The translations under genes and the position numbers were made by a program. The notes beneath the pieces are model-generated. The model was not told the DNA's origin. It searched no databases and saw only the letters and a list, made by a program, of their open reading frames with translations. Positions 16,550-27,408 of a DNA stretch of 64,000 nucleotides are shown here, one piece after another (within the stretch, counting starts at the first letter, position 1; each line of letters begins with the position of its first letter). Origin of the DNA: Vibrio rarus (GTDB taxonomy: Bacteria; Pseudomonadota; Gammaproteobacteria; Enterobacterales; Vibrionaceae); NCBI RefSeq assembly GCF_024347075.1, contig NZ_AP024900.1:2418001-2482000 (forward strand). Direction: 5' to 3'.

Positions 16550-16684
16550 GGGTAAATATTATAATTATGAACCGTTCGCATATTTTTTAGGCATGAACCC
16601 CTCTTTTTTGCACTGAACCTCTGTGCAGATAGGTTACAAATGCTATTCTGACGCGCAAAACACCCTAACTAGAATATCGGATAC

Positions 16685-17161
16685 ATGAACTCACAAAATT
16701 CTTTACCCAAAGCAGGTTTAATGCGTCGCCTCGGGGCTTGGATGTATGATGCGCTGATCGTGATTGCGATTGAGATTATGGCCGCGGGTATCGTAGTGGC
16801 TATTTTTGAGGCTCTTGTTGCATCAGGAGTGATGAGCTACGGACCGTATATAGACGCAGCAGACTATTTAACTCACCATCCTATATGGAGTGCTTTATTT
16901 ACCCTGTATTTAGCACTGATTTGGATTGGTTTTTTCGTATTTTTTTGGACAAGAGCCGGACAAACCCTGGGTATGCGAGCGTGGAAACTGCGAGTACAAA
17001 ATGCCGGAGGAGCTCCCATTAGCGTCACTCAAGCGTGTATTCGTGTGGCAACCTCTGCCTTTGGCTTGAGTAACTTAGCGGTTGTGATTGATCCAAACAA
17101 ACGCGGTTTTCACGATATATGGGCTAAAACTGAAGTAGTGGTATTACCTAAAGCCATTTAA
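16685..17161 (+). CDS. RDD family inner-membrane protein
   Basis: 158 residues. The RDD signature is present: LMRRLGAWMYDALIV at about 12-26 (arginine and two aspartates family-wide) followed by three hydrophobic segments at about 24-47, 70-90 and a third near the C-terminal half, and RAGQTLGMRAWKLRV at about 90-104, typical of this family. RDD proteins are small membrane proteins of uncertain, possibly transport, function. It is convergent with lptG and shares the terminator between them. Confidence 0.85.
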   Translation: MNSQNSLPKAGLMRRLGAWMYDALIVIAIEIMAAGIVVAIFEALVASGVMSYGPYIDAADYLTHHPIWSALFTLYLALIWIGFFVFFWTRAGQTLGMRAWKLRVQNAGGAPISVTQACIRVATSAFGLSNLAVVIDPNKRGFHDIWAKTEVVVLPKAI

Positions 17162-17209
17162 TTCCATAAATAACGGGGCATTCTCGCTTGTGAGCTTTCT
17201 CTGCCCATT

Positions 17210-17244
17210 AAAAAAGGAAGGCCATTTAGGTGCCTTCCTTTTTT
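17210..17244. terminator. Bidirectional terminator between RDD gene and lptG
   Basis: GGAAGGC-loop-GCCTTCC with A6 before and T6 after; serves both convergent genes. Confidence 0.85.
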
Positions 17245-17258
17245 GTTTATGAGCCGGG

Positions 17259-18329
17259 TCAGAGCTTACGCCGTAGCAATATGATGGCTACTAACATAAA
17301 GGCGACACTTGGTGCCAGCGCCCCCCACATGGGTGGTATTTGATACACCACACTTAAAGGGCCGAAAAACTCGGACGAAATATAAAACGAGAAACCGGCA
17401 ATAACCCCTGATAATATCCTGGCCCCCATAGTGACACTACGCAATGGGCCAAATACAAACGACAATGCCAGCATCATCATTACCGCTATAGATAACGGTT
17501 GCGTTATTTTGCGCCAAAACGCCAGGTCATAGCGGGCGGCGTCTTGCTCCGATTCTTTCAGATAATGTACGTAGCTGTACAAACCCGATAACGAGAGCTC
17601 CTCTGGTTTTACCGTCACTATTTCTAGCCTATCTGGCACTAGGGTGGTTTGCCACTCTTGCTCGTCTTGCTTGCTCTTAGAAATTTGAGTTTCGTTAGTG
17701 TATAGCGTGGTAGTGACGTCTTTTAAAATCCACGTATTATCTTGTGCAAAATCGGCGCTTTTAGCAAAAATACTGCGCATAAGATCTTTGTTTTTATCGT
17801 ATTCCCAGATATTTACCGCTTGCAGGTTATCTTCTTTTACATGACCAATGTAAATGAAGTCGTCACCATCTTTTGCCCATACCCCAGTACGGGCCGACAC
17901 AATATGACCACCAGAAACAGAGATGGTACGCAAGTCACGGGCCATTTTCTGCGCCTGTGGTGCGCCCCACTCTCCCAGTAGCATCACGATAAGCATTAAC
18001 GGTAAGGCCGTTTTTAATACCGAAACACCAATGTTGACCTTAGAGTAGCCCGCCGCTTGCATTACCGTAAGTTCGGAGCTGGTTGCTAATGTACCAAGAG
18101 CAATCAATGCGCCGAGCAATGCCGCCATTGGGAAAAATAACTCAATGTCACGAGGCACACTTAGCAACACAAAATACAAGGCGTGCAGTAGATCGTAAGT
18201 CCCCCGACCCACTTTGCGCAATTGCTCAACGTATTTGATAATGCCAGATAGCCCTACCAAAGTGACCAAACAGATACTAGTGGTTGCGACAATGGTTTTG
18301 CCGATATATAAGTCTAGGATCTTAAACAC
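17259..18329 (-). CDS. lptG: LPS export ABC transporter permease LptG
   Basis: 356 residues, the usual length. YjgP/YjgQ family: transmembrane segments at about 10-30, 55-80 and 100-120 at the N-terminus, a large periplasmic beta-jellyroll domain, and three more at the C-terminus (about 275-355). With LptF and two LptB it forms the inner-membrane machine that extracts LPS and passes it to LptC and LptA; those partners are in this window at 39025-40808. The gene starts with GTG directly after the lptF stop (TAAGTG), so translation is coupled. Confidence 0.95.
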   Translation of the reverse strand: MFKILDLYIGKTIVATTSICLVTLVGLSGIIKYVEQLRKVGRGTYDLLHALYFVLLSVPRDIELFFPMAALLGALIALGTLATSSELTVMQAAGYSKVNIGVSVLKTALPLMLIVMLLGEWGAPQAQKMARDLRTISVSGGHIVSARTGVWAKDGDDFIYIGHVKEDNLQAVNIWEYDKNKDLMRSIFAKSADFAQDNTWILKDVTTTLYTNETQISKSKQDEQEWQTTLVPDRLEIVTVKPEELSLSGLYSYVHYLKESEQDAARYDLAFWRKITQPLSIAVMMMLALSFVFGPLRSVTMGARILSGVIAGFSFYISSEFFGPLSVVYQIPPMWGALAPSVAFMLVAIILLRRKL

Positions 18330-19430
18330 TTAACTGGCCCTCTTTTGGCGAAGCTTGTCTTTCCAACGCCGCACGGGTTGGCTGTCCATGGAGTTGAGGA
18401 TAAGCCCCACCACCAATAAACTAATATTCATCGGCCACATTCCTATCACATCGGATATTTTGCCCTCTTCTATGGCCGATTTAGCGGCACTAATAGACAT
18501 AAAGTAGGCCAAATAGAACAAGATTGCTGGCCCCATTTTCGCAAAACGCCCTTGCCGCGGGTTCACCGCCGATAACGGGATCACCACTAATGTGAGCAAT
18601 GGAATACAGATGATCAAACTGATACGCCAGTGCAATTCTGCCTTGGCTTTTTTGTCTGGGTTATTAAACAACTGAATGGTTGGTATTGCCTCATAGTCTC
18701 GCCCTTTAGGTTTGACTTCCCTTTGTCCAATGAGTGCATCGTACTCATTAAACTCCGTTCTCATGTAGTCCAGTTGCGTTGGGATACCTTCGTATCGAGA
18801 GCCATCAAACAAGGTCAAAATTTGTCGACCATCGGACAACTCTTTTGCCTCGCCAGAATCGGCAAAAGCCACACTTGGACGAATAGAGCCTTCACCCACA
18901 GTTTGCGCAATAAATACATTGGTCAGTTTTTTATCTTTCAGTTGATCGATAAAAACAACGGCCGAACCATCAGGAGTGCGTTGAAATTGCCCTTTTTGCA
19001 ATAGCTCAACACTGGTTTCAGCGGCGAGTTTGTCCATAATTTGTGCTTCTTTGTCTTGAGACCAAGGAGCAAAGTACAGAGAATTAAACGCAGCAAGACC
19101 TGAAGTGATCAGTGCTAGGTACAATGCAGCTTGAATTAGGAACTTGTTCCCAATGCCTGTTGCATTCATTACAGTTATCTCACTTTCAGCATATAAACGG
19201 CCGAAAGTCAGCAAAATCCCAATGTATAAACTCAGCGGCAGCATCAACAGCCCCATTGCGGGCATGTTTAAACCAACCACTGTCATAATAAGTCTGGCGG
19301 GAATATCGCCATTTGAGGCATCGGCCAACACACTGATAAACCTTTGACTTAAAAAGATTAAAAACAGCACGAAAAAGATGGCCAACTGACTCTTGATTGT
19401 CTCGCGGATCAAATATCTAACAATAATCAC
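18330..19430 (-). CDS. lptF: LPS export ABC transporter permease LptF
   Basis: 366 residues; begins MIIVRYLIRETIKSQLAIFF, as in LptF. Six membrane segments flank a periplasmic beta-jellyroll domain of about 170 residues. It is the partner permease of LptG. Translation starts at GTG with GGGA eight bases ahead. It is divergent from pepA with a 218-base gap, the usual arrangement in enteric and Vibrio genomes. Confidence 0.95.
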   Translation of the reverse strand: MIIVRYLIRETIKSQLAIFFVLFLIFLSQRFISVLADASNGDIPARLIMTVVGLNMPAMGLLMLPLSLYIGILLTFGRLYAESEITVMNATGIGNKFLIQAALYLALITSGLAAFNSLYFAPWSQDKEAQIMDKLAAETSVELLQKGQFQRTPDGSAVVFIDQLKDKKLTNVFIAQTVGEGSIRPSVAFADSGEAKELSDGRQILTLFDGSRYEGIPTQLDYMRTEFNEYDALIGQREVKPKGRDYEAIPTIQLFNNPDKKAKAELHWRISLIICIPLLTLVVIPLSAVNPRQGRFAKMGPAILFYLAYFMSISAAKSAIEEGKISDVIGMWPMNISLLVVGLILNSMDSQPVRRWKDKLRQKRAS

Positions 19431-19648
19431 GCTAAAGTCCCTATAAGCTTGGATGCAAAACTTGTATTTTTACAGGAATCGCTATAATTTCTGAATGAAC
19501 CTTTAATTTTTCAAATTTTTGACTAATCGATAATCAACTAACTTGCTTACACTCATTGAGTAAACATAGCTCTTGACCAAGATTCAACAAGTTAAGCAGT
19601 TATTATCTAACATTTATTGCGGTTTGTCTTCAGGATGTAGGAGTAGGC

Positions 19649-21157
19649 ATGGAGTTCAGTGTAAAAAGTGGTAGCCCAGAGAAGCAACGCAGTGCTTGTA
19701 TTGTTGTTGGTGTCTTTGAGCCTCGTCGTCTTTCACCGGTTGCAGAACAGCTGGATAAAATCAGTGATGGCTATCTAAGTTCGCTATTACGCAGAGGTGA
19801 TTTGGAAGGAAAACCAGGGCAAATGTTGCTATTGCATCAAGTGCCAGGAGTACTTTCAGAACGCGTATTGCTGGTTGGTTGCGGTAAAGAGCGTGAGCTT
19901 GGTGAGCGCCAATATAAAGAAATTATTCAAAAGACCATCAGTACTCTCAACGAGACGGGTTCAATGGAAGCGGTTTGTTTCCTTACTGAGTTGCATGTGA
20001 AAGGCCGCGATACCTACTGGAAAGTACGTCAAGCGGTAGAAGCCACACATGATGGCCTTTACACTTTTGACCAGTTTAAGAGCAATAAGCCAGAAACTCG
20101 TCGTCCACTGCGTAAATTGGTATTTAATGTGCCAACGCGCCGTGAACTCAATATTGGTGAACGTGCCATTAGCCATGGTTTAGCTGTGGCATCTGGCGTG
20201 TCTGCATCAAAAGACCTTGGCAATATGCCCCCTAACGTGGCTAACCCTGCTTATTTAGCATCTCAAGCTCGTCGTCTTGCTGACGACCATGAAACCGTGA
20301 CCACCAAAATCATTGGTGAGCAAGAGATGGAAAAATTGGGTATGACTTCATACCTTGCTGTGGGTCGTGGTTCACACAACGAATCCATGATGTCGGTCAT
20401 TGAATACAAAGGCAACCCTGATGCTGACGCTAAGCCTATTGTGCTAGTAGGTAAAGGCTTAACCTTTGATTCAGGCGGTATCTCTCTTAAACCAGGCGAT
20501 GGCATGGATGAGATGAAATACGACATGTGTGGCGCGGCAAGTGTGTTTGGTACGATGAAAGCACTGGCGCAATTGAACCTACCGATTAATGTAGTGGGCA
20601 TTCTTGCGGGCTGTGAAAATATGCCTGGTAGCAACGCTTACCGCCCTGGGGATATTTTAACCACTATGTCTGGGCAAACCGTTGAAGTACTCAATACCGA
20701 TGCCGAAGGCCGTTTGGTATTATGTGATGCACTGACTTATGTTGAGCGTTTTGAACCTGATTGCGTTGTCGATGTGGCGACACTTACCGGCGCGTGTGTC
20801 ATTGCCCTTGGTCATCACATTAGTGGTGTGCTTTCCAACCACAACCCACTTTCTCATGAGCTAGTTAATGCTTCTGAGCAATCGGGTGACCGTGCTTGGC
20901 GTCTCCCTATGGCTGATGAGTACCAAGAACAAATCGCCAGTCCATTTGCCGATATGGCCAACATTGGTGGTCGTCCTGCGGGCACAATTACTGCGGGCTG
21001 TTTCCTGTCTCGCTTTACCAAGAAATATAACTGGGCTCACCTAGATATTGCCGGTACGGCTTGGAAATCGGGTCAAGCAAAAGGCTCAACAGGTCGCCCT
21101 GTATCACTATTAGTTCAGTTTTTACTTAACCGCAGTGGACAAGAAGCCGAAGAGTAA
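19649..21157 (+). CDS. pepA: Leucyl aminopeptidase (cytosol aminopeptidase A)
   Basis: 502 residues, one short of the E. coli enzyme. The M17 metal-binding and catalytic residues are in [13 protein letters not shown] (Lys269, Asp274), [11 protein letters not shown] (Asp292) and [10 protein letters not shown] (Asp351, Glu353, Arg355). It is a hexameric two-metal exopeptidase; in E. coli it also binds DNA as a cofactor in Xer recombination and carAB control. AGGAG lies six bases before the ATG. It ends at a strong hairpin terminator. Confidence 0.97.
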   Translation: MEFSVKSGSPEKQRSACIVVGVFEPRRLSPVAEQLDKISDGYLSSLLRRGDLEGKPGQMLLLHQVPGVLSERVLLVGCGKERELGERQYKEIIQKTISTLNETGSMEAVCFLTELHVKGRDTYWKVRQAVEATHDGLYTFDQFKSNKPETRRPLRKLVFNVPTRRELNIGERAISHGLAVASGVSASKDLGNMPPNVANPAYLASQARRLADDHETVTTKIIGEQEMEKLGMTSYLAVGRGSHNESMMSVIEYKGNPDADAKPIVLVGKGLTFDSGGISLKPGDGMDEMKYDMCGAASVFGTMKALAQLNLPINVVGILAGCENMPGSNAYRPGDILTTMSGQTVEVLNTDAEGRLVLCDALTYVERFEPDCVVDVATLTGACVIALGHHISGVLSNHNPLSHELVNASEQSGDRAWRLPMADEYQEQIASPFADMANIGGRPAGTITAGCFLSRFTKKYNWAHLDIAGTAWKSGQAKGSTGRPVSLLVQFLLNRSGQEAEE

Positions 21158-21211
21158 TCACGGTAAATCTCAGCATATGCAAATCTTTGTGTGCTAATCT
21201 AATCTTTATTG

Positions 21212-21235
21212 CGCCTCCTTCGGGAGGCGATTTTT
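21212..21235 (+). terminator. Intrinsic terminator after pepA
   Basis: CGCCTCC-TTCG-GGAGGCG stem-loop followed by ATTTTTATT, between pepA and holC. Confidence 0.85.
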
Positions 21236-21248
21236 ATTGAGAAAGAAC

Positions 21249-21695
21249 ATGTCTGTCGCGACCTTTTATGTCATTAAAGCTAATAGCTCCGCCGATTCGG
21301 CAGCGGGGTTTCAAAACTATGTGTGCTACTTAATTAGGCACTTTACCGCTCAAGGTGCTCGTCTTTATTTGCATACAAAAGATAAACAAGATGCCGAACA
21401 ATGGGATGAGTGTATTTTTCAGTTAAGTGAAGAGGATTTTATTGCACACAATCTAGCTGGTGAAGGGCCCAGACAAGGAACTCCGCTAGAAATAGGCCAT
21501 ACTAATACTCGTCTGCATCGCAGCCGTAATATCGTCATTAATCTAGCGCAAGATGATACAAACTTTGCGGGAATAGTGCCTCAAGTGGTAGACTTCGTGC
21601 CTTGCGATGAAAAAGCGAAGCACATCGCCCGAGAAAGATATAAAATTTATCGTCAAGCAGGTTATGAAATGCAAACAATAACCATTGACGAATAA
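21249..21695 (+). CDS. holC: DNA polymerase III chi subunit
   Basis: 148 residues from the ATG (MSVATFYVI), which matches the E. coli start; the upstream TTG in frame is not needed. The conserved HNLAGEGPRQGTPLEIG and the C-terminal VVDFVPCDEKAKHIARERYK match HolC. Chi binds psi in the clamp loader and the C-terminus of SSB. holC next to valS is the usual arrangement. Confidence 0.93.
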   Translation: MSVATFYVIKANSSADSAAGFQNYVCYLIRHFTAQGARLYLHTKDKQDAEQWDECIFQLSEEDFIAHNLAGEGPRQGTPLEIGHTNTRLHRSRNIVINLAQDDTNFAGIVPQVVDFVPCDEKAKHIARERYKIYRQAGYEMQTITIDE

Positions 21696-21799
21696 GCTAA
21701 ATAATCCAAACTTCATAGCTAAAGCATTTATCAACAGGTGCTTGATAAACCCTTAATTTATGCAGTTTGCCATCCACCAATTATCCATGTAAGAGTATT

Positions 21800-24673
21800 A
21801 TGGAAAAGACATATAACCCACAATCTATCGAACAAGATCTGTACCAGACTTGGGAAGAAAAAGGCTACTTTAAGCCACACGGTGATACCACTAAAGAATC
21901 ATACTCCATCATGATCCCACCACCGAACGTCACCGGTAGCTTACACATGGGTCATGCATTCCAAGATACCATCATGGATACGCTGATCCGTGCTGAGCGC
22001 ATGAAGGGTAAAAACACCCTTTGGCAAGTCGGTACTGACCACGCTGGTATCGCAACCCAAATGGTTGTTGAACGTAAAATTGCCGCAGAAGAAGGCAAAA
22101 CCAAACACGACTACGGCCGTGAAGCGTTCATCGACAAAATCTGGGAATGGAAAGGCCAATCTGGCGGCACTATCACTAAACAGCTTCGTCGTCTTGGAGC
22201 ATCTGTTGATTGGGATCGCGAACGATTCACTATGGATGACGGCCTATCGGCTGCCACTCAAGAAGTGTTTGTGCGTCTTTACGAAGAAGACCTAATCTAC
22301 CGCGGTAAACGTCTCGTTAACTGGGATCCGAAACTGCACACTGCCATTTCAGATCTTGAAGTTGAAAACAAAGATAAAAAAGGCTTCATGTGGCATTTCC
22401 GCTACCCGCTAGCCAATGGCGTTAAAACCGCCGATGGTAAAGACTACATTGTTGTCGCAACGACTCGCCCTGAAACCATGCTTGGTGATACTGGCGTTGC
22501 CGTTAACCCTGAAGATCCTCGCTACAAAGATCTTATCGGTAAAGAAATCCTGCTTCCTATTGTAAACCGTCTTATCCCTATCGTGGGCGATGAGCACGCA
22601 GACATGGAAAAAGGCACGGGTTGTGTGAAAATCACCCCAGCTCATGACTTTAACGATTACGAAGTAGGTAAACGCAACAAGCTACCAATGATCAATATCC
22701 TAACGTTTAACGCGGATATTCGTGATGCGGCTGAAGTCTTCACTACTAACGGTGAAGAAAGCGATGTTTACTCAACTAAACTTCCAGCTAAATATCACGG
22801 TATGGAGCGCTTTGCTGCTCGTAAAGCCATCGTTGCTGAGTTTGATGAGCTGGGTCTTCTTGAAGAAATTAAAGATCACGACTTAACCGTACCTTACGGT
22901 GATCGTGGCGGCGTCGTTATCGAACCTATGCTAACGGACCAATGGTATGTACGTACCGCGCCTCTTGCAGAACCTGCGGTTAAAGCGGTAGAAGACGGCC
23001 AAATCCAGTTTGTTCCTAAGCAATACGAAAACATGTACTTTGCGTGGATGCGTGACGTGCAAGACTGGTGTATCTCTCGTCAACTTTGGTGGGGACATCG
23101 CATCCCAGCATGGTATGACAACGACGGTAAAGTATATGTAGGTCGCACCGAACAAGAAGTGCGTGAAAAACACAACCTAGCGCCTGTTATCGTACTGAAA
23201 CAAGATGATGACGTACTGGATACTTGGTTCTCTTCTGCACTTTGGACGTTTGGCACACAAGGCTGGCCTGAAGATACGGAAGCACTAAAAGCCTTCCACC
23301 CTTCTGAAGTTCTCGTATCAGGTTTTGATATTATCTTCTTCTGGGTTGCTCGTATGATCATGATGACCATGCACTTCGTTAAAGACGAAGATGGCAAACC
23401 ACAAGTACCATTTAAAACTGTTTACATGACCGGTCTTATCCGCGATGAAAACGGCGATAAAATGTCTAAATCTAAAGGTAACGTACTTGACCCAATTGAT
23501 ATGATTGACGGTATCGACCTTGAATCTTTAGTTGAAAAGCGCACTGGTAACATGATGCAGCCTCAACTAGCGAAGAAAATCGAGAAGGACACTCGTAAGA
23601 CATTTGAAGGCGGTATCGAACCATATGGTACAGATGCCCTTCGTTTCACCCTTGCTGCTATGGCCTCTACTGGCCGTGACATCAACTGGGACATGAAGCG
23701 TCTTGAAGGTTACCGTAACTTCTGTAACAAGCTATGGAACGCTAGCCGTTACGTGCTGATGAACACAGAAGAGCACGATTGTGGTATGTCTTTATCTGTA
23801 GAAGAACGTGGCAACATGGAATTCTCTCTTGCGGACAAGTGGATTGAATCTCAGTTTGAAGTTGCAGCGAAAGAGTTTAACGCTCACCTAGACAACTATC
23901 GCCTAGATATGGCGGCAAACACCCTTTATGAGTTCATCTGGAACCAATTCTGTGACTGGTACTTAGAACTGACTAAACCGGTTCTTTGGAAAGGCACTGA
24001 GGCGCAACAGCAAGCCACTCGTTACACCTTGATTACGGTTCTTGAGAAGACACTGCGTCTTGCTCACCCTGTTCTTCCTTACATCACAGAATCTATCTGG
24101 CAGAGCGTTAAGCCGCTAGTAGATGGTGTTGAGGGCGAGACTATCATGACGCAAGCGCTTCCGCAGTTTAACGAAGCTAACTTCCATGCTGAGATCGTTG
24201 ACGACATCGAATGGGTTAAGACTTTCATCACCGCTATCCGTAACCTACGTGCGGAATACGACATTGCACCAAGCAAACCCCTTGATGTTATGCTAAAAGC
24301 GGCTGACGACAACGATGCTGCGCGCCTAGAAGCGAACAAAGCAGTATTGATGTCTCTTGCTAAGCTAGACAGCATTGAACTGCTTGCAGAAGGCGCTGAC
24401 ACACCAGCTTGTGCAACATCACTGGTGGCTAAGTCTGAGCTAATGATCCCAATGGCTGGTTTAATTGATAAAGACGCTGAACTTAACCGTTTAGCGGGCG
24501 AAATCAAGAAAACGGAAGGGGAGATCAAACGCATCGAAGGCAAGCTGAATAACCAAGGCTTTGTAGCTAAAGCTCCAGAAGCAGTTGTTGCCAAAGAGCG
24601 TGAAAAACTCAACGCCTATAAAGAAACATTGAGCAAACTTGCCGAGCAACAAGCGACTATCGCTGCGCTGTAA
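21800..24673 (+). CDS. valS: Valyl-tRNA synthetase
   Basis: 957 residues; begins [20 protein letters not shown], matching E. coli ValS, so the earlier in-frame TTG is rejected. Class I synthetase signatures: HMGH (residues 49-52, the HIGH motif) and KMSKSKGN (about 553-560). The editing domain between about 190 and 330 includes [15 protein letters not shown]. The C-terminal coiled coil (about 890-957) binds the tRNA. It charges tRNA-Val and deacylates mischarged threonine. Confidence 0.98.
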   Translation: MEKTYNPQSIEQDLYQTWEEKGYFKPHGDTTKESYSIMIPPPNVTGSLHMGHAFQDTIMDTLIRAERMKGKNTLWQVGTDHAGIATQMVVERKIAAEEGKTKHDYGREAFIDKIWEWKGQSGGTITKQLRRLGASVDWDRERFTMDDGLSAATQEVFVRLYEEDLIYRGKRLVNWDPKLHTAISDLEVENKDKKGFMWHFRYPLANGVKTADGKDYIVVATTRPETMLGDTGVAVNPEDPRYKDLIGKEILLPIVNRLIPIVGDEHADMEKGTGCVKITPAHDFNDYEVGKRNKLPMINILTFNADIRDAAEVFTTNGEESDVYSTKLPAKYHGMERFAARKAIVAEFDELGLLEEIKDHDLTVPYGDRGGVVIEPMLTDQWYVRTAPLAEPAVKAVEDGQIQFVPKQYENMYFAWMRDVQDWCISRQLWWGHRIPAWYDNDGKVYVGRTEQEVREKHNLAPVIVLKQDDDVLDTWFSSALWTFGTQGWPEDTEALKAFHPSEVLVSGFDIIFFWVARMIMMTMHFVKDEDGKPQVPFKTVYMTGLIRDENGDKMSKSKGNVLDPIDMIDGIDLESLVEKRTGNMMQPQLAKKIEKDTRKTFEGGIEPYGTDALRFTLAAMASTGRDINWDMKRLEGYRNFCNKLWNASRYVLMNTEEHDCGMSLSVEERGNMEFSLADKWIESQFEVAAKEFNAHLDNYRLDMAANTLYEFIWNQFCDWYLELTKPVLWKGTEAQQQATRYTLITVLEKTLRLAHPVLPYITESIWQSVKPLVDGVEGETIMTQALPQFNEANFHAEIVDDIEWVKTFITAIRNLRAEYDIAPSKPLDVMLKAADDNDAARLEANKAVLMSLAKLDSIELLAEGADTPACATSLVAKSELMIPMAGLIDKDAELNRLAGEIKKTEGEIKRIEGKLNNQGFVAKAPEAVVAKEREKLNAYKETLSKLAEQQATIAAL

Positions 24674-24721
24674 TCGGCGAGATCGGGTAAAACCGAGATC
24701 GAATAGCACATAAGTGGATAA

Positions 24722-24750
24722 AAGGGTTGGCATTGCCAACCCTTTTTTTT
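24722..24750 (+). terminator. Intrinsic terminator after valS
   Basis: GGGTTGGC-ATT-GCCAACCC followed by T8. Confidence 0.9.
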
Positions 24751-24802
24751 GAAAAGAAGACAGAGTTCATAGACGCGTCTTATGACACTAGTTACATTAG
24801 GG

Positions 24803-24860
24803 TTATTATACTAATCGTAGTCATTTACTGATCATTCTAGCTTATTAAAATATTGATAAG
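24803..24860. repeat. Partial copy of a MITE-like intergenic repeat
   Basis: TTATACTAATCGTAGTCATT and the following GATCATTCTAGCTTATTAAAA match the left part of the element at 30491-30658 with few differences. The right half is missing, so this is a truncated copy. It lies in the 397-base valS-to-DUF2061 gap. Confidence 0.6.
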
Positions 24861-24880
24861 AAAGAGAAAATATTGATAAG
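24847..24880. repeat. 14-base tandem direct repeat
   Basis: AAAATATTGATAAG occurs twice with six bases between, at 24847-24860 and 24867-24880. It overlaps the end of the truncated repeat copy and may mark a slippage or insertion event. Confidence 0.6.
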
Positions 24881-25009
24881 CCATTATGCAGCAATCAAGG
24901 GCTGCGCTCTGTTAGCCTGTACTTTAACTCACCCAAATACGCTATGACTGACTGCGGTTAGTCTTATTTTCTAGGCTAAAGTGCAAAAAAGTGGCGATTA
25001 AAAAACCTC

Positions 25010-25040
25010 TTGACTAAATGATAATGATTATCAATACTAT
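25010..25040 (+). promoter_or_regulatory. Promoter with Fur box ahead of the DUF2061 gene
   Basis: TTGACT (25010-25015) serves as -35 and TACTAT (25035-25040) as -10. Between and over them GATAATGATTATCAATA (from 25020) matches the Fur consensus GATAATGATAATCATTATC at most positions. Iron-loaded Fur bound here would block RNA polymerase, so the gene should be induced by iron shortage. Confidence 0.65.
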
Positions 25041-25070
25041 TTAGTAACCTAACCTTTACTGGTCACTGCC

Positions 25071-25460
25071 ATGAAAAAGACACTTAGCTTTGCAACGCTG
25101 CACTTCTCTATCGCTTTCACCGTAGCTTACATACTTACCGGTGATATTATTCTGGGCAGTTTGATCGCCATGATTGAACCGAGTGTCAATACCGTCGCTT
25201 TCTACTTTCATGAAAAAATCTGGAATAGCGTTCCCTTTCTAAAGGCCAAACAGGCTTATTCGCGCATTAAAACATCTAGCTTTGCGGTGGTGCATTTTAG
25301 CGTGGCATTCACTGTAGTGTACTTGATCTCTGGTGACGCCCTAGTCGGCGGCCTACTGGCACTTATAGAACCTAGTATCAACACTTGCGCTTACTACTGT
25401 CATGAACGCTTATGGAGAAAGTACTTTTCTCCGGCAACGCCTACCCTACACCATGCTTAA
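25071..25460 (+). CDS. DUF2061 membrane protein, duplicated domain
   Basis: 129 residues formed of two copies of the same domain: ATLHFSIAFTVAYILTGD...GSLIAMIEPSVNT (about 7-41) and AVVHFSVAFTVVYLISGD...GGLLALIEPSINT (about 70-104), each with two hydrophobic helices and ending in a FHE/CHE-(R/K)-(I/L)W motif. DUF2061 proteins are small membrane proteins of unknown function. A Fur box overlaps the promoter, so a role during iron limitation is likely but not shown. Its own terminator follows. Confidence 0.8.
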   Translation: MKKTLSFATLHFSIAFTVAYILTGDIILGSLIAMIEPSVNTVAFYFHEKIWNSVPFLKAKQAYSRIKTSSFAVVHFSVAFTVVYLISGDALVGGLLALIEPSINTCAYYCHERLWRKYFSPATPTLHHA

Positions 25461-25479
25461 ATAATGTTATAACAGACAC

Positions 25480-25511
25480 AAAAAAGCTCGCTAAGTTAGC
25501 GAGCTTTTTTT
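25480..25511. terminator. Bidirectional terminator between DUF2061 gene and rraB
   Basis: AAGCTCGCTAA-G-TTAGCGAGCTT with A and T runs on the two sides; serves both convergent genes. Confidence 0.9.
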
Positions 25512-25538
25512 AGAAATTAACTATTTAGAAAGTACGAA

Positions 25539-25952
25539 TTACTCTTCTTCGTCTTCTTCATCGTATACTAAGGCGTCTTCCCCTTCGTAATACGTACCCC
25601 AACCGTCATAGATGATGTCGTATTTTTCGGCCAAGTTAATTAACGTTGCCACTTGCTGATCGATCAACTCAGGATCTAACGTACACGTCATAGTTGCATC
25701 ACAGCACAATAACTTATCGCCATCTTCATCTTCGGTTTCTTCTGCTTCTAATACTTCAAAACCCATCTTGAAGGCTTCAACCACTGCTTTTTCTAACGCT
25801 TCAAACGTTTCAGCAAAAAGGTGATGTTCAATTTCATACAAAGCATCAGGTTCACTACCGTCTTCAAGTAACGCGGCGATGATGTCGCGTGTCTCTTCTT
25901 TCTGAAATGCGATAAGTTCTTCGACTGATAGATACTCTTCCACTTGTGACAT
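25539..25952 (-). CDS. rraB: Regulator of ribonuclease E activity B
   Basis: 137 residues, strongly acidic at the C-terminus (DEEDEEE). Conserved [24 protein letters not shown] block ([20 protein letters not shown]), [16 protein letters not shown] and DGWGTYYEG match E. coli RraB (YjgD). RraB binds RNase E and changes which mRNAs it degrades. RNase G, the RNase E paralogue, is also in this window. Confidence 0.93.
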   Translation of the reverse strand: MSQVEEYLSVEELIAFQKEETRDIIAALLEDGSEPDALYEIEHHLFAETFEALEKAVVEAFKMGFEVLEAEETEDEDGDKLLCCDATMTCTLDPELIDQQVATLINLAEKYDIIYDGWGTYYEGEDALVYDEEDEEE

Positions 25953-26128
25953 GGGTGTGCTCCCGAGCAGGTAAAAATAATAGATTTATATACGGACGAA
26001 ATATGGCACGGTTCGAGATTAAATACCATATCTTGGCTCAATCTTCGGCCAGATTTCTCAATTACTGCGCCCCTAAACCGCTTCAACTTGCAAGTTACGC
26101 TCATCCTTGCCATAAAGGAGTAAATAAT

Positions 26129-26146
26129 ATGAACAAGGATGCATAA
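26129..26146 (+). CDS. Five-residue leader ORF overlapping the arcA start
   Basis: ATGAACAAGGATGCATAA encodes MNKDA; its stop overlaps the arcA start as TAATG. AAGGAG lies eight bases ahead of this ATG, a better ribosome site than that of arcA itself, whose nearest one (AAGGA) lies inside the leader. Translation of arcA may be coupled to this mini-ORF. It may also be chance. Confidence 0.35.
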   Translation: MNKDA

Positions 26147-27366
26147 TGAGTAAGCTGTACGTCGGCTCGGAAGTGGGACAACTGCGCCGTGTTTTACTTA
26201 ATCGCCCAGAGAGGGCACTTACCCACCTCACCCCCTCAAACTGCCAAGAGCTTCTTTTTGATGATGTCTTAGCTGTAGAGGAAGCGGGTAAAGAACATGA
26301 TATTTTCTCCTTAACCCTACAAAGCCAAGGGGTAGAAGTACTACTACTGCATGATCTACTCGCGGAAACTTTAGCCATTTCAGAGGCGAAACAATGGCTG
26401 TTGGCCAATCAAATATCGGACTTCCGCTATGGCCCAACCTTTGCCGCAGAGCTTCGCCACTATCTGCATACTATGGATAATGACCATTTAGCCACAGTAT
26501 TAACCGGAGGATTGGCCTACTCCGAACTCTCCATACAGTCTGCTTCTATTTTACCGAAAATGCACGGCGCTTTAGATTTTGTCATTGAGCCTTTACCTAA
26601 CCACCTCTTTACCCGAGATACCTCGTGTTGGATTTATGGGGGTGTCTCTCTTAACCCTATGATGAAAGCGGCCAGAAAAAGGGAAACCAACCACCTGCGT
26701 GCCATTTACCGCTGGCACCCTACTTTCGCCAATCAACCTTTTAGCAATTACTTAGGCAATCACAACGCCCACTATGACAACACCAATATTGAAGGGGGCG
26801 ATGTATTGGTCATTGGTCGTGGCACGGTATTAGTAGGACTGTCAGAGCGCACCACAGCGCAAGGAGTGGAAAACTTAGCTCAGGGCCTATTCAATAGCGG
26901 CCAAGCTACACAAGTGATTGCGCTAAAACTGCCTAAGACTCGCTCTTGTATGCATTTAGATACTGTGATGACACAACTGGATATTGACACTTTTTCTATT
27001 TATCCTGAGGTAATTAATACCAAGGTAGAAACTTGGGTTCTCAAGCCCACCGCAACGGGGGGTATTCAAGCAACTCAAGCCCGCTCTTACGTCGATACCA
27101 TTCAAGATGCGTTAGATTTACAGTCGCTAAAAATCATCACCACCGGGGGTAATAGTTACGAAGCCGAACGAGAACAATGGAACGATGCCAACAATGTTCT
27201 CACGGTGAAACCGGGAGTGGTCATTGGTTATGAACGTAACATTTATACCAATGAAAAATACGATGATGCGGGTATTAAGGTACTGACTATTCCAGGTAAT
27301 GAATTGGGCCGAGGACGTGGGGGAGCTCGCTGTATGAGTTGCCCAATAGAAAGGGACCCCATATAA
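26146..27366 (+). CDS. arcA: Arginine deiminase
   Basis: 406 residues, standard for ADI. Guanidino-group-modifying fold residues are visible: FTRDTSCWI (about 150-158), [22 protein letters not shown] (His and Asp of the active site), TGGNS, and the C-terminal [15 protein letters not shown] with the catalytic Cys about residue 396. It converts arginine to citrulline and ammonia. The next gene is ornithine carbamoyltransferase; a carbamate kinase is not seen here, so the full energy-yielding ADI pathway is not complete in this window. Confidence 0.95.
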   Translation: MSKLYVGSEVGQLRRVLLNRPERALTHLTPSNCQELLFDDVLAVEEAGKEHDIFSLTLQSQGVEVLLLHDLLAETLAISEAKQWLLANQISDFRYGPTFAAELRHYLHTMDNDHLATVLTGGLAYSELSIQSASILPKMHGALDFVIEPLPNHLFTRDTSCWIYGGVSLNPMMKAARKRETNHLRAIYRWHPTFANQPFSNYLGNHNAHYDNTNIEGGDVLVIGRGTVLVGLSERTTAQGVENLAQGLFNSGQATQVIALKLPKTRSCMHLDTVMTQLDIDTFSIYPEVINTKVETWVLKPTATGGIQATQARSYVDTIQDALDLQSLKIITTGGNSYEAEREQWNDANNVLTVKPGVVIGYERNIYTNEKYDDAGIKVLTIPGNELGRGRGGARCMSCPIERDPI

Positions 27367-27369
27367 CAA

Positions 27370-27408
27370 AATGAATTTGCATTTGATTTAATAGCATTTC
27401 TATGCAAT
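27370..27408 (+). promoter_or_regulatory. Pair of ARG boxes (ArgR operator) ahead of argF
   Basis: TGAATTTGCATTTG (centre about 27378.5) and AGCATTTCTATGCA (centre about 27399.5) each resemble half-site pairs of the ARG box; the second is a GCAT-TTCT-ATGC palindrome. Their centres are 21 bases apart, the spacing at which one ArgR hexamer covers two boxes. Arginine-dependent repression of argF is inferred. Confidence 0.6.

Noticed and set aside
21767..21799. Upstream TTG start for valS
   Set aside because: The ATG at 21800 matches the E. coli N-terminus and the extra 11 residues have no family counterpart.
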